NCBI GenBank assembly: GCA_947486785.1
Contig: CANKUU010000016.1
Span: 22,581-86,580, forward strand
Length of the DNA stretch: 64,000 nucleotides
Reading direction: 5' to 3'
From: an uncultured Flavobacteriaceae bacterium
GTDB taxonomy: Bacteria; Bacteroidota; Bacteroidia; Flavobacteriales; Flavobacteriaceae
Every line of letters starts with the position of its first letter. Position 1 is the stretch's first letter. This document shows positions 1 to 8,445 of the stretch, piece after piece. The notes under the pieces were generated by a model. That model was given only the letters and a program-made list of their open reading frames with translations. It did no database searches and was not told the origin of the DNA. Made by a program: the position numbers and the translations under genes.

Positions 1-2373
1 TTGTTTCAATATGTTCAAATATTCATTATTAGCAATGGTGTAAATACAAAGTATTATGCCAATAACAGAGACCAAGATTTTAAACAAACATTTTATTGGA
101 CAGACAAAGACAATAAACGTCAAACCAATATTTTAAATGGTTTTACGAGCGATTTTTTAGAGCCTTGTCATATTTCAAAAATGATAAGCAAGTACATTGT
201 ACTTAACGAAACGCATAAAATATTAATGGTGCTTCGTCCGTATCAATTTTACGCAGTAGAAAATCTAGTAAACCAAGTAGAAAATTCAAACAACAACGCA
301 TACATTTGGCACACCACGGGTTCGGGTAAAACCTTAACTTCTTTTAAGGCAAGCCAGATTATTATGAATATGCCACAGGTTAAAAAAGTGGTATTCGTGG
401 TAGATAGAAAAGATTTAGATTACCAAACCACCAAAGAGTTTAATAGTTTTAGCAAAGGCAGTATTGACGGAACAGACAATACCAAAGCCTTAGTAAAACA
501 ATTTTCGGACGATACCAAACTAATTGTAACTACCATTCAAAAACTAAATACAGCAATAAGCAAAGACAAGTATTTAGCCAAAATGGGTGCGAGTCGCACA
601 GACAAATTAGTTTTCATTTTTGATGAGTGTCACCGTTCGCAGTTTGGGGAAACACATAATAGAATAAAAGCCTTCTTTGAAAATAGTCAGATGTTTGGTT
701 TTACAGGAACACCTATTTTTAAGGATAATGCGGTAAAAAACGAATTAGGAAAACGAACAACCAAAGAACTATTTGGCGAGTGTTTGCACAAATACGTCAT
801 TACAGATGCCATAAAAGATGAAAACGTACTTAAATTTTCGGTAGAATATGTAGGTCGCTACAAACGTGCAGCATCGGCAACTGAAATAGATATTGAAGTA
901 GAAGACATTGATACTAGAGAATTAATGGATAGCGAAGCTCGTTTAGAAAAAATTACCGATTATATCATTGCCAATCACAAGGGAAAAACACGCCAAAAAG
1001 AATTTACAGGAATGTTTGCGGTAAGTGGTGTAAAAAACTTGATAAAGTATTACGATTTATTTCAAAAGAAAAAAGAAGAAGGCAAACACAATTTAAAAAT
1101 TGCCACTATTTTTAGTTATGTAGCCAATGAAGAAGATGCAGATGCTAACGGATTTATTCCAGACGAAGTATCTGTGGTAGAAGAAGCACCTGCATTGTAT
1201 GGGATGAATGCACATTCTAGAGATAAATTAGACCAATTTATTAGCGATTACAACACCATGTTTGGCACTAAGTTTTCTACCAAAGACAGCCAATCATTTT
1301 ACAATTATTACAATGATATTTCTAAAAAAGTAAAAGAACGTAAAATTGATATTTTACTGGTAGTCAATATGTTTTTAACAGGTTTTGACAGTCCGCCATT
1401 AAATACTTTGTATGTAGATAAAAACTTAAAATACCACGGTTTAATACAAGCGTATTCAAGAACAAACAGAATACTTAACGAACAAAAATCACAAGGAAAT
1501 ATTGTTGTTTTTAGAAACTTAAAAAAAGCAACAGATGAAGCCATAACCTTGTTTAGCAATAAAGAAGCGATTGAAGAAATCATAATGGAACCTTATGTTG
1601 ATTATGTTTCAAAATTCAACAACTCTTTTATTGAACTCATAAAAATCACTCCAACTGTAAATAGTGTAAACGATTTAGTTAGTGAAGATGACGAATTGGC
1701 TTTTATCAAGGCTTTCCGTCAATTAATGCGTATTAAAAACATTCTAAATGCTTTTTCAGATTTTAAGTGGGAAGATTTAGCAATGAACGAGCAACTTTTT
1801 GAAGATTACAAAAGCAAGTATTTGGACTTGTGGCAAAAAGTTAAAAGCGATACCGAAAAAGAAAAAGTTTCTATATTAGAAGATGTAGATTTTGAATTGG
1901 AGTTAATTCACCGAGACGAAATCAATGTAAACTACATAATTCAGTTATTGATTAAATTAAAATCGGACACACAAAAAGATGCAACCAAAACAGAACAGGA
2001 AATCAATAACCTACTGAACACAGAAGTTAACCTAAGAAGTAAACGAGAATTGATTCAGCAATTTATAGACGAGAATCTTCCAAAAATAGTGGATACAGAC
2101 AATATTCCAGAAGCATTTGAAGTGTATTGGAATGAGGAACAAAAGAAAGCGTTTAAGAAACTAACAACAGAAGAAAATTTATCAGAAGAAAAAACACAAA
2201 AACTAATTGAAAACTATCTGTATGCAGAACGTGAACCTTTGAGAGATGAAGTGTTGGACTTGATAGAAGGCGAAAAACCAAGCGTATTAAAACGAAAGAA
2301 ATTAGGAGATAAAATCCTCAAACAGATTGTCGAATTTGTAGATACATTTATAAACGGAATAATAGGAAACTAG
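1..2373 (+). CDS. hsdR: Type I restriction enzyme R subunit (HsdR), 5' end cut by the window
   Basis: This is the motor and cleavage subunit of a type I restriction-modification complex, which would act with HsdM and HsdS encoded upstream, outside the window. The 790 visible residues carry superfamily 2 helicase motifs in order: motif I TTGSGKT (105-111), motif II DECH (208-211), motif III FTGTP (about 234-238) and motif VI QAYSRTNR (483-490), followed by a helical C-terminal region rich in Lys and Glu. Family members are usually around 1000 residues, so roughly the first 200, including the PD-(D/E)XK nuclease domain, lie before base 1. The first codon (ttg) is therefore not the real start. 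The frame is intact to the TAG at 2371-2373, with no frameshift. Confidence 0.93.
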   Translation: MFQYVQIFIISNGVNTKYYANNRDQDFKQTFYWTDKDNKRQTNILNGFTSDFLEPCHISKMISKYIVLNETHKILMVLRPYQFYAVENLVNQVENSNNNAYIWHTTGSGKTLTSFKASQIIMNMPQVKKVVFVVDRKDLDYQTTKEFNSFSKGSIDGTDNTKALVKQFSDDTKLIVTTIQKLNTAISKDKYLAKMGASRTDKLVFIFDECHRSQFGETHNRIKAFFENSQMFGFTGTPIFKDNAVKNELGKRTTKELFGECLHKYVITDAIKDENVLKFSVEYVGRYKRAASATEIDIEVEDIDTRELMDSEARLEKITDYIIANHKGKTRQKEFTGMFAVSGVKNLIKYYDLFQKKKEEGKHNLKIATIFSYVANEEDADANGFIPDEVSVVEEAPALYGMNAHSRDKLDQFISDYNTMFGTKFSTKDSQSFYNYYNDISKKVKERKIDILLVVNMFLTGFDSPPLNTLYVDKNLKYHGLIQAYSRTNRILNEQKSQGNIVVFRNLKKATDEAITLFSNKEAIEEIIMEPYVDYVSKFNNSFIELIKITPTVNSVNDLVSEDDELAFIKAFRQLMRIKNILNAFSDFKWEDLAMNEQLFEDYKSKYLDLWQKVKSDTEKEKVSILEDVDFELELIHRDEINVNYIIQLLIKLKSDTQKDATKTEQEINNLLNTEVNLRSKRELIQQFIDENLPKIVDTDNIPEAFEVYWNEEQKKAFKKLTTEENLSEEKTQKLIENYLYAEREPLRDEVLDLIEGEKPSVLKRKKLGDKILKQIVEFVDTFINGIIGN

Positions 2374-2537
2374 CGGAATGTTGTCTTATAGCAATTATGT
2401 TGGAAGTAGTGTAACCAATTTTAGGTTTACTAAAATTAAAACTTAAAATAATAAAAAAGAAGAATTTTTGTATCACTTCATAAAGTCTACGCATTGCTTA
2501 AAAAAATAGCTTACTTTAATTTGCAAAAAGAGAGGTT

Positions 2538-3413
2538 TTACTTTTTTGATTTAGTAAATCCGAAGCATAATTGTTTAAAAAAACTAGTTGGCATCATTTT
2601 GTCTCCCTCAAAACCTAAGGGTATTGTACCACTTTCTTCTGGAATATAGTTGGTTTTAAAAATATAGTCCCATAGGCTTAGGCTAATGCCAAAATTAACT
2701 CCCTTACGACCTTCGGGCAATTTGTAAGCGTGGTGGTATAAATGCATTACCGGATTATTAAAAACATACTTAAGAGCGCCCCATGTAATTTTTATGTTTG
2801 CATGATTAAAATGGCCTATTGCAATAGCAACAAAATGCACAATATAAGCTTGTTCGGGTTCAAAACCACCTAAAATCATAATTCCGAATGTCTTTAGCGG
2901 TTTGTACAAGATATTTTCCATCCAATGATAGCGTAAATGTGCTGCAAAGCCCATTTCTTTAACCGAATGGTGTACTTTATGAAATTTCCAAAGAAACTCA
3001 TAGCGATGAAGAAGAATATGCGTAAACCATTGAACAAAATCTAGAACTACAAAGAAAATTAAAAGTTGAAGCCAATTAGAAAAAGTTGCCAAATCTATTA
3101 TCGCTAGTGATTTTGATGAAATACCTAATTCTAAAAAGAGCAATTTTAGAATATCATAAACCCCGCTAATTACAATAGAAAAGATGAAAAAATTAAAAAA
3201 CATATAAAATGTATCTAACCAAAAATCTTTTCTGAAGACAGATTGATCTTTTCGCCACGGAAAAATTATTTCTAATCCCCACACAAAAAGCGACAAAAAA
3301 ATTAGACCCCAAAAGTAGTTCGAATACCATGGCACTTCAAAAACTATAGATCTATAAGTCCAGTTTAAGCTTCCTAAAAAAGAATTTATAAAGACCTCAA
3401 GATATTTTTCCAT
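2538..3413 (-). CDS. Sterol desaturase / fatty acid hydroxylase family membrane protein
   Basis: This is a predicted di-iron membrane oxygenase of the sterol desaturase/fatty acid hydroxylase superfamily; the substrate is unknown. The histidine clusters expected to bind the two irons are visible: HILLHR (132-137), HKVHH (145-149), HFNH (201-204) and HLYHH (224-228). Four or more hydrophobic segments lie around residues 33-50, 66-84, 115-128 and 185-200. The start is the ATG at 3413, 13 bases after the stop of the cytochrome gene, so the two are probably co-transcribed. In this context it might draw electrons from, or act in the same envelope process as, the upstream cytochrome and molybdoenzyme, but that is inference. 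The length of 291 residues is normal for the family. Confidence 0.85.
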   Translation of the reverse strand: MEKYLEVFINSFLGSLNWTYRSIVFEVPWYSNYFWGLIFLSLFVWGLEIIFPWRKDQSVFRKDFWLDTFYMFFNFFIFSIVISGVYDILKLLFLELGISSKSLAIIDLATFSNWLQLLIFFVVLDFVQWFTHILLHRYEFLWKFHKVHHSVKEMGFAAHLRYHWMENILYKPLKTFGIMILGGFEPEQAYIVHFVAIAIGHFNHANIKITWGALKYVFNNPVMHLYHHAYKLPEGRKGVNFGISLSLWDYIFKTNYIPEESGTIPLGFEGDKMMPTSFFKQLCFGFTKSKK

Positions 3414-3426
3414 GACAATAGGGATA

Positions 3427-3879
3427 TTATTCTTTTAACTCATACCACTCTATGTTAGTCAAGATCTCTCTTCTACCCTTACTAACAGGGGGATAATTTT
3501 TAACTAAATAATTGACGATGATTTCTTCATTCGCTCCTAAATCCCATAAATTTTGTGTTTTTTGCATCCAATCTATTGTAGAATGCCAACGTTCTTTATT
3601 CATTCTATTTTGAATAACTAGCTGTGCAGAATGGCATGCGGTACAATTCGTAATGGTTTCTTGCATACCTGGGGCTTCTATAAAACCAGTAGCTATATGA
3701 ATACCATTTTTAATGTCATTAGTGCTTACAGCATCCTCTTCAAGCGCTTTAAGCTCTTCTTCTTGGTTTAAAAATAGATATACTCCTGCTAAGGACACCA
3801 ATAAAATTAACGCGCCAATTATTAATCTATTACGATAACGACGAGTATCGCTGTTTTTAGACTTTTTTATGTCTTTCAT
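3427..3879 (-). CDS. Membrane-anchored monoheme cytochrome c, probable electron acceptor of the neighbouring sulfite dehydrogenase
   Basis: This is a 150-residue protein with a basic N-terminus, one hydrophobic anchor (about 19-37) and a single c-type heme motif CTACH (79-83) in the part expected to face the periplasm. The motif is followed by Met93 and Met105, either of which could be the distal ligand. Such proteins often accept electrons from a sulfite dehydrogenase (SorA-type) encoded next door, and such a gene lies 341 bases upstream on the same strand. Unlike the soluble SorB partner known from other bacteria, this one is membrane-tethered. It has its own well-matched promoter (see 3928-3957), so it can be expressed apart from the molybdoenzyme gene. 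The heme motif is certain; the partner is inferred from position. Confidence 0.8.
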   Translation of the reverse strand: MKDIKKSKNSDTRRYRNRLIIGALILLVSLAGVYLFLNQEEELKALEEDAVSTNDIKNGIHIATGFIEAPGMQETITNCTACHSAQLVIQNRMNKERWHSTIDWMQKTQNLWDLGANEEIIVNYLVKNYPPVSKGRREILTNIEWYELKE

Positions 3880-3927
3880 AATCTATTCATTAAAATTTTA
3901 ATAGTCCTTTTTATAACTTTCTATAAA

Positions 3928-3957
3928 CAAAAATATGATTAGGAAAATACGATACAA
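3928..3957 (-). promoter_or_regulatory. Bacteroidota-type promoter for the cytochrome c gene
   Basis: On the minus strand there is TTG (3957-3955), a 19-base spacer and TATTTTTG (3935-3928), an exact match to TTG-N19-TANNTTTG. Transcription would begin near 3922, leaving a leader of about 43 bases before the ATG at 3879. The rest of the 341-base gap (3880-4220) shows no ORF or strong hairpin. Confidence 0.6.
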
Positions 3958-4220
3958 TTATGTTATTAAAATAATCTTGCCTACTTAGGTATGTGAAATT
4001 AAATCTACCGCTTCAAATAACTAATATATGATGAAACTATTTTAAGTTGACTTAGCTCATCAAATTTATCTTGCACAATCACAATAAATACTCTTGTTTG
4101 CACTTTAAATTTGCGTATAATTTTATTCAAAATTTTTACCGTAAAAAAACTAATAAAGCTAATTAAAAATTAGGATGATTCCTTTTTTAGCATTTTAAAA
4201 TTTGTTGCATTAATCATTTG

Positions 4221-5444
4221 TTAGGCCTTAATTTTTACAGCTATTCTATGACATGCATTATTTAAATAACCTTTCGGATTCCAACCCGGTAAAAGCATTG
4301 GCTGTGCTTTTTCTTGAGAATCTGTAGCTCTTGCCCATACTTCGTAATAGCCTTCTTTAGGGAAATTTATAGTAGCAGAAAAGTGCTGCCATGCCAATCT
4401 ATTAACTGGTTTATCAAGGGTGCAATTTTTCCATGTAGCACCAAAGTTTATCGAATATTCCATTTTTGCAACTTCTAATTCACCAGCCCAAGTATGACCT
4501 CTAATAACTAATTTCTGCCCTTTCTTTAAAACTGCGCCCGACCTAGGATAAGTAATTAACGATTTCACAGGCATTGACTCAATAATGCACATATCTTCTG
4601 CTGCTATTTTTTGCCCAGGGGCAACAGGGTGGCATGGTACACGATAAGCCATACCAGTCATTTTTGCCCCATCATGTTCTTTATTACGAATACTTATGCG
4701 ATTTATCCACTTGCCAGAAACTGAAGCAGGCCAACCACCAGCTACCAAACGAAGAGGATAGCCATGAGCAAGGGGAATATCTTCGCCGTTCATTTGAAAA
4801 GCGATTAAAGTTTCATCTTGTAAAGCTTTGGCCATTGGTGCACCGCGTGATATGGGCTCCTTTTTAGGATTTCTACTCAAATGAAGGTCAGCCGCATGAT
4901 AACCTATATATACTGCATCACTTTTAACACCCACATCCTCTAAAATATCACGTAATCTGACTCCTGTCCATTTTGCGCAAGAAACAGCACCAACGGTCCA
5001 TTGGTTACCTTTTGCAGGTGGGTCAAACTCACTACGCCCATTTCCACCGCATTCTAAGGTAAGTTGGTAGGTATAATTTTTAAATTTTGTTTTTAATTCA
5101 TTTAAAGTATATGTTTTTTTTTGTTCTGCAGATTCTCCATCAATGGTCAAAGTCCATGTAGCAGCATCAATTTTTTGAGGTATAATTCCATTATTACGAA
5201 TAAACATAAATTTATTAGGGGTAACTTTATCGTCTAATAAATGAGCCTTTGCCTCAATATTCCAAGGTTTATTATTTAAAACAGACATTCTACTGTCTAG
5301 AGAAAACAGTTTAAAAGGATCGGGGTTTTCCAAGGCCAATGGTATATATCCCTTAGGTAGATTAGAACCAAAAACAAGTTCTGCTCCAATCACAGAGGAC
5401 ATTGCTGCCAAAGCAGTCTTTTCGATAAAAAAACGTCTTTTCAT
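4221..5444 (-). CDS. Tat-exported molybdopterin sulfite oxidase/dehydrogenase-like enzyme (SorA type)
   Basis: This protein has the sulfite oxidase fold. The N-terminus from the ATG at 5444 reads KRRFFIEK followed by a hydrophobic stretch, a twin-arginine export signal; an in-frame ATG 10 codons earlier would bury the RR motif, so 5444 is preferred. The molybdopterin domain contains LECGGNGRSEF, whose Cys132 matches the cysteine that binds molybdenum in sulfite oxidases. The C-terminal third (about 290-407) looks like the Mo-co dimerisation domain. The protein should be a periplasmic enzyme passing electrons to a cytochrome c, fitting the heme protein encoded downstream. Sulfite as the substrate is likely but not proven; other members oxidise different compounds. 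Confidence 0.85.
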   Translation of the reverse strand: MKRRFFIEKTALAAMSSVIGAELVFGSNLPKGYIPLALENPDPFKLFSLDSRMSVLNNKPWNIEAKAHLLDDKVTPNKFMFIRNNGIIPQKIDAATWTLTIDGESAEQKKTYTLNELKTKFKNYTYQLTLECGGNGRSEFDPPAKGNQWTVGAVSCAKWTGVRLRDILEDVGVKSDAVYIGYHAADLHLSRNPKKEPISRGAPMAKALQDETLIAFQMNGEDIPLAHGYPLRLVAGGWPASVSGKWINRISIRNKEHDGAKMTGMAYRVPCHPVAPGQKIAAEDMCIIESMPVKSLITYPRSGAVLKKGQKLVIRGHTWAGELEVAKMEYSINFGATWKNCTLDKPVNRLAWQHFSATINFPKEGYYEVWARATDSQEKAQPMLLPGWNPKGYLNNACHRIAVKIKA

Positions 5445-5497
5445 ATGCTGTTTTGTTTTAGAAATAGTGAACACAAATTTAAGTTCATTATTGTTAA

Positions 5498-5511
5498 GTA
5501 ACCTGTGTTAC
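5498..5511. promoter_or_regulatory. FNR/CRP-like palindrome GTAAC-N4-GTTAC between divergent genes
   Basis: A perfect 14-bp inverted repeat, GTAAC (5498-5502), CTGT and GTTAC (5507-5511), sits in the 101-base gap between the sulfite dehydrogenase-like gene (minus) and the rightward DUF2892 region (plus). The geometry of 5+4+5 resembles sites for CRP/FNR-family dimers. Its centre (5504.5) is about 42 bases before the start predicted from the TACCTTTG element at 5534-5541, the spacing typical of class II activators. The regulator is not known. Confidence 0.4.
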
Positions 5512-5533
5512 AAAAGCAACAAATTTTAATTTT

Positions 5534-5541
5534 TACCTTTG
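5534..5541 (+). promoter_or_regulatory. Putative -7 element TACCTTTG, without a -33 TTG
   Basis: TACCTTTG matches the Bacteroidota -7 consensus TANNTTTG. No TTG occurs at the normal -33 distance, where the GTAAC-N4-GTTAC palindrome lies instead. This fits an activator-dependent promoter. The predicted start (about 5547) falls on the ATG of the 28-residue ORF, so that ORF would be leaderless or not translated from this start. Confidence 0.4.
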
Positions 5542-5545
5542 CCTT

Positions 5546-5632
5546 ATGAAGTCAAAGATATTTAAACTTCTTTTGGTATGTCTTATCTGTTTAGCAATTG
5601 TTAGTGCAGTTATAACCATAATAAATATTTAA
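5546..5632 (+). CDS. Possible 28-residue single-span membrane peptide
   Basis: An ATG ORF of 28 codons encodes a peptide that starts MKSKIFKLLL, is hydrophobic through about residues 7-26 and ends TIINI. It stops 11 bases before the DUF2892 ATG. A basic N-terminus plus one hydrophobic helix resembles known bacterial small membrane proteins, and close spacing suggests co-transcription with the DUF2892 gene. There is no homology evidence, and the nearest promoter-like element would place the RNA start on its ATG. It may be just the leader of the next gene. Confidence 0.3.
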   Translation: MKSKIFKLLLVCLICLAIVSAVITIINI

Positions 5633-5643
5633 AAAACGAAATT

Positions 5644-5853
5644 ATGAAAAAAAATATGGGCGGTACAGACCGCATTGTTAGACTTGTGGTAGCCGCAATT
5701 ATTGGTGTTCTTTATTTCACTAACGTGATAGAAGGCACTTTAGCATATATATTTATGACTCTTGCAGCAGTATTTGTTATAACAAGTTTTATTAGTTTTT
5801 GCCCTTTGTATAGCATCGTAGGCTTAAACACATGTAAGGTTAAAAACAATTAG
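5644..5853 (+). CDS. DUF2892 (YgaP-like transmembrane domain) small inner-membrane protein
   Basis: This is a 69-residue protein with the N-terminal pattern MGGTDRIVRLVVA followed by two hydrophobic helices (about 9-24 and 33-51), then a CPLYSIVGLNTC motif. This is the layout of DUF2892, the membrane part of YgaP, which elsewhere is fused to or encoded with a rhodanese sulfurtransferase. No rhodanese is present here, but the divergent neighbour is a sulfite-oxidising-type enzyme, so a link to sulfur handling is possible. The two conserved cysteines near the C-terminus are notable. A shared regulator is suggested by the palindrome at 5498-5511. Confidence 0.8.
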   Translation: MKKNMGGTDRIVRLVVAAIIGVLYFTNVIEGTLAYIFMTLAAVFVITSFISFCPLYSIVGLNTCKVKNN

Positions 5854-5902
5854 AATTATTTTTTGAGTTTAGTCTCATTCAATACGATTCTAAAAATATT
5901 TT

Positions 5903-5974
5903 AATTGCCGCTATTGCATAAAATTGTTCTTTAGTAAAGGGCTGTTTTACGTTTTATAGTGGCAATTAATTTTT
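5903..5974 (+). terminator. Long-stem terminator after the DUF2892 gene
   Basis: AATTGCCGCTAT (5903-5914) pairs with ATAGTGGCAATT (5956-5967), a 12-bp stem with one G-U pair, followed by a T-run (5970-5974). The 41-base loop can form a smaller hairpin (GTAAA / TTTAC), so the RNA may be branched. It lies 50 bases after the stop of the DUF2892 gene. Confidence 0.55.
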
Positions 5975-6054
5975 TGGTAAAACTATAAAGTTTTCATCAA
6001 ATTAGTTCAATGAATATTGCTTGCTTACCAATTGTAAAAAAAAATAGGAAACCT

Positions 6055-6336
6055 CTAATTATATTTTCTTTTAATAACATAGGTATATAACCACATAAGG
6101 GTAAAAGTCGGAATAAAGTCTAGTCCCGGAACTAATTCTTCAATAAAAGTAACTATACCGGCAGCTTTTCCTATTTTATCTTTGTACATGCGAGTCATAA
6201 TCCAGCCCGCGAGCGGTGCCCATATCACATCTGAAAATTCTCCAATGTAAGGTAACGTAAAAGAGAGCATACCTATAGCATCAAAGAGCATACCTAAAAA
6301 AAGGTTTTTGTAGTTATATTTAATATCTTTTGACAT
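6055..6336 (-). CDS. Small conserved membrane protein of unknown function
   Basis: This is a 93-residue protein with two or three hydrophobic stretches (about 12-30, 36-48 and 70-87), beginning MSKDIKYNYK and ending in a basic tail KRKYN. I do not recognise a characterised family. The pattern, including the charged loop MYKDKIGK and the acidic FIEELVPGLDFIP segment, looks like a conserved inner-membrane protein rather than a chance ORF. It stands alone, between the DUF2892 terminator and folE, 265 bases downstream of the folE stop on the same strand. A CAAATTTA element at 6370-6377 (TAAATTTG on the coding strand) could be its -7 box, but no -33 TTG is seen. Confidence 0.65.
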   Translation of the reverse strand: MSKDIKYNYKNLFLGMLFDAIGMLSFTLPYIGEFSDVIWAPLAGWIMTRMYKDKIGKAAGIVTFIEELVPGLDFIPTFTLMWLYTYVIKRKYN

Positions 6337-6601
6337 AGGTGGATGTATCTATTTCTGGAGGGAAATGTTCAAATTTAGTGCCAAATAATGGTAAGACCAT
6401 AATTAAAACTTTTCCTTTTAGTGCTAGCCCATTTTTACGTGTTTACCAAACTAGGCTAGCTCTTTAAGAGAAAGTTTAAAGCTTTAGTGGTAGGTAAGCA
6501 TTTAGAACGTACTAATGGTACTATTTTTATCTATTTTATCGAACAAACCAAGCTGTTTTCTATGGATTTTAATCAAAAAGTATAATCTTTAACACCCCTA
6601 T

Positions 6602-7201
6602 CTAAGAAAGATCTGAGCTAATTAACTTTAAAAACTCGTTCCTTGTTTCTATTTTTTCAAATTGACCCCTAAAGCCAGAGGTTGTAGTTACCGAGTTTTG
6701 TTTTTGAACACCTCGCATCATCATGCACATGTGCGAAGCTTCAATTACTACCGCAACACCTTTTGGTTGCAAAGTATCGTTAATACACTCTAAAATATCA
6801 TGTGTTAAGCGCTCTTGCACTTGCAATCGTCGAGCAAAAACATCAACAATACGTGGTAGTTTACTAAGACCAACGATATGACCATTAGGTATGTACGCAA
6901 TGTGTGCCTTTCCAAAAAATGGAAGCATATGATGTTCACACAACGAGTAGAGTTCAATTCCCTTAACAATAACCATATCGTCATAATCTTCCTTAAACAT
7001 TGCACCTTTTAAAATATTTGCTGCATTTTGTTGGTAACCCTGAGTAAGAAATAACATAGCCTTTGCTGCTCGTTCGGGCGTCTTTAAAAGCCCCTCTCTA
7101 TTGACATCTTCGCCTATTTCATTAATTATTGAGGAATAGCGCTCTCTAACTTCATCTGTAATTTCTAGGTTGTATTCTTCAAGATTTCTATAGGAGTCCA
7201 T
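6602..7201 (-). CDS. folE: GTP cyclohydrolase I
   Basis: It converts GTP to 7,8-dihydroneopterin triphosphate, the first step of folate (and some pterin) synthesis; it is cytosolic and toroidal. The zinc site is visible as Cys88 and His91 in [10 protein letters not shown] and Cys159 in SHMCMMMRG. The conserved [20 protein letters not shown] stretch (about 100-119) follows. Its length of 199 residues is typical of FolE (type IA). The start is the ATG at 7201. It stands alone, divergent from the ABC ATPase gene across a 222-base gap. TAAATTTG (7246-7239 on the minus strand) may be its -7 element. Confidence 0.97.
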   Translation of the reverse strand: MDSYRNLEEYNLEITDEVRERYSSIINEIGEDVNREGLLKTPERAAKAMLFLTQGYQQNAANILKGAMFKEDYDDMVIVKGIELYSLCEHHMLPFFGKAHIAYIPNGHIVGLSKLPRIVDVFARRLQVQERLTHDILECINDTLQPKGVAVVIEASHMCMMMRGVQKQNSVTTTSGFRGQFEKIETRNEFLKLISSDLS

Positions 7202-7423
7202 AAGATGTATTATTGAATTTTTATTAAAAAATAGTGGTCAAATTTAACTATAAATTTGTTTTAAAAATAGTTAATGGATGATTAACTAAGCTATATATAA
7301 AAATCGTGGAAGTGTGATTCTTTTTAACAAATTACGCAGTCATTAAAATATAATCAGAATAGAAGTACTCTATTTTGCCATGTCCACCCTATTGTTTAAT
7401 TTTCCGTTCTTTAAATTTCAACT

Positions 7424-8083
7424 ATGATTGTTGCTGCTAATATTCAAAAATTTTATGGAAAGCTTCACGTTTTAAAAGGAGTTGATTTACATATAAAAAA
7501 GGGGGAAGTAGTTTCTATTGTAGGCGCTTCTGGGGCAGGTAAAACAACTTTACTTCAAATATTAGGCACCTTAGATGTACAATCAAAATCAAATGCTAGT
7601 AGCTTAAAATTAAACAATATAGAAGTAACAACATTAACTGATGCTGCATTGGCCAAATTTAGAAATAAGCACATTGGTTTTATTTTTCAATTTCATCAAC
7701 TGCTACCGGAGTTTACAGCTTTAGAGAATGTATGTATACCCGCATTTATAAAAAAAACACCTAAAAAGGAAGCTGAAAGTAGAGCTAAAGAATTACTCAG
7801 TTTTTTAGGACTTTCTCATAGATACAACCATAAACCAAGTGAATTATCTGGTGGTGAACAGCAGCGTGTTGCTGTTGCAAGAGCTTTAATTAACAACCCT
7901 TCTATTATTTTTGCTGATGAACCAAGTGGAAATTTAGATTCTGAAAGTGCCGATAATCTTCATAAGCTATTTTTTGAATTAAGAGATAAATTTGGGCAAA
8001 CCTTTGTTATTGTTACACATAACGACCAGTTGGCTAATTTGGCTGATCGCAAACTAGTTATGGTTGATGGTAAAATACAGTAG
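7424..8083 (+). CDS. lolD: LolD-type ABC transporter ATP-binding protein
   Basis: This is a 219-residue ATPase of the MacB/LolD/FtsE group, which power extraction of lipoproteins from the inner membrane or similar mechanotransmission work. Walker A GASGAGKT (34-41), Q-loop region [18 protein letters not shown] (about 87-103), signature LSGGEQQR (141-148) and Walker B IIFADEP (161-167) are all intact. The N-terminus and the LLPEFTA stretch favour LolD over other members. No LolC/E permease is adjacent, as is common for this gene in Bacteroidota, so the partner must be encoded elsewhere. Start ATG at 7424. Confidence 0.85.
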   Translation: MIVAANIQKFYGKLHVLKGVDLHIKKGEVVSIVGASGAGKTTLLQILGTLDVQSKSNASSLKLNNIEVTTLTDAALAKFRNKHIGFIFQFHQLLPEFTALENVCIPAFIKKTPKKEAESRAKELLSFLGLSHRYNHKPSELSGGEQQRVAVARALINNPSIIFADEPSGNLDSESADNLHKLFFELRDKFGQTFVIVTHNDQLANLADRKLVMVDGKIQ

Positions 8084-8445
8084 TAACTACCGCGAATAGT
8101 ATAGCTTATAAATCTTAGATAATTCTTTAAAAAATATATTTTAGACTTCTAAAATTGCATCTAAATATCAAAGATATCGATAAGAATATGGTTTCAAATA
8201 TTGTTTAAACTAAACTTTCTTTTAGGGTTTTTAGCCTAAAAAAATGAAATAATTAGAGATCTGTTATAATCCGAAAAGTAGTATCAAAAATTTGCTGCTT
8301 TTTGCATGCTTGCCTTTTTCCATTTTTAGTAGCTCGTCAAGTTTTTATTGGGCTTTATTTGAGTTTATTTAGGTAAGCTACTATTCATTAATTTTATACT
8401 CATAAGTCCAATAATTATTTTGTACTTTTTTAACCTTGAATAAGA
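8084..8445 (+). other. 362-base intergenic region
   Basis: No plausible ORF was seen. TTTTAGG (8220-8226) and CCTAAAA (8235-8241) form a weak hairpin that may end lolD transcripts. Further right, TAGTAGCT (8327-8334) and AGCTACTA (8376-8383) are an exact 8-bp inverted repeat around 41 bases, about 60 bases before the next start codon; its role is unknown. Confidence 0.4.

Noticed and set aside
4634..4867. 77-codon ORF on the plus strand within the sulfite dehydrogenase-like gene
   Set aside because: It is antisense to a well-supported gene and encodes no recognisable motif. The same applies to the other short antisense or overlapping ORFs inside known genes, such as 1308-1583, 6805-7005, 8787-9107, 25200-25400, 33762-34097 and 46397-46657.
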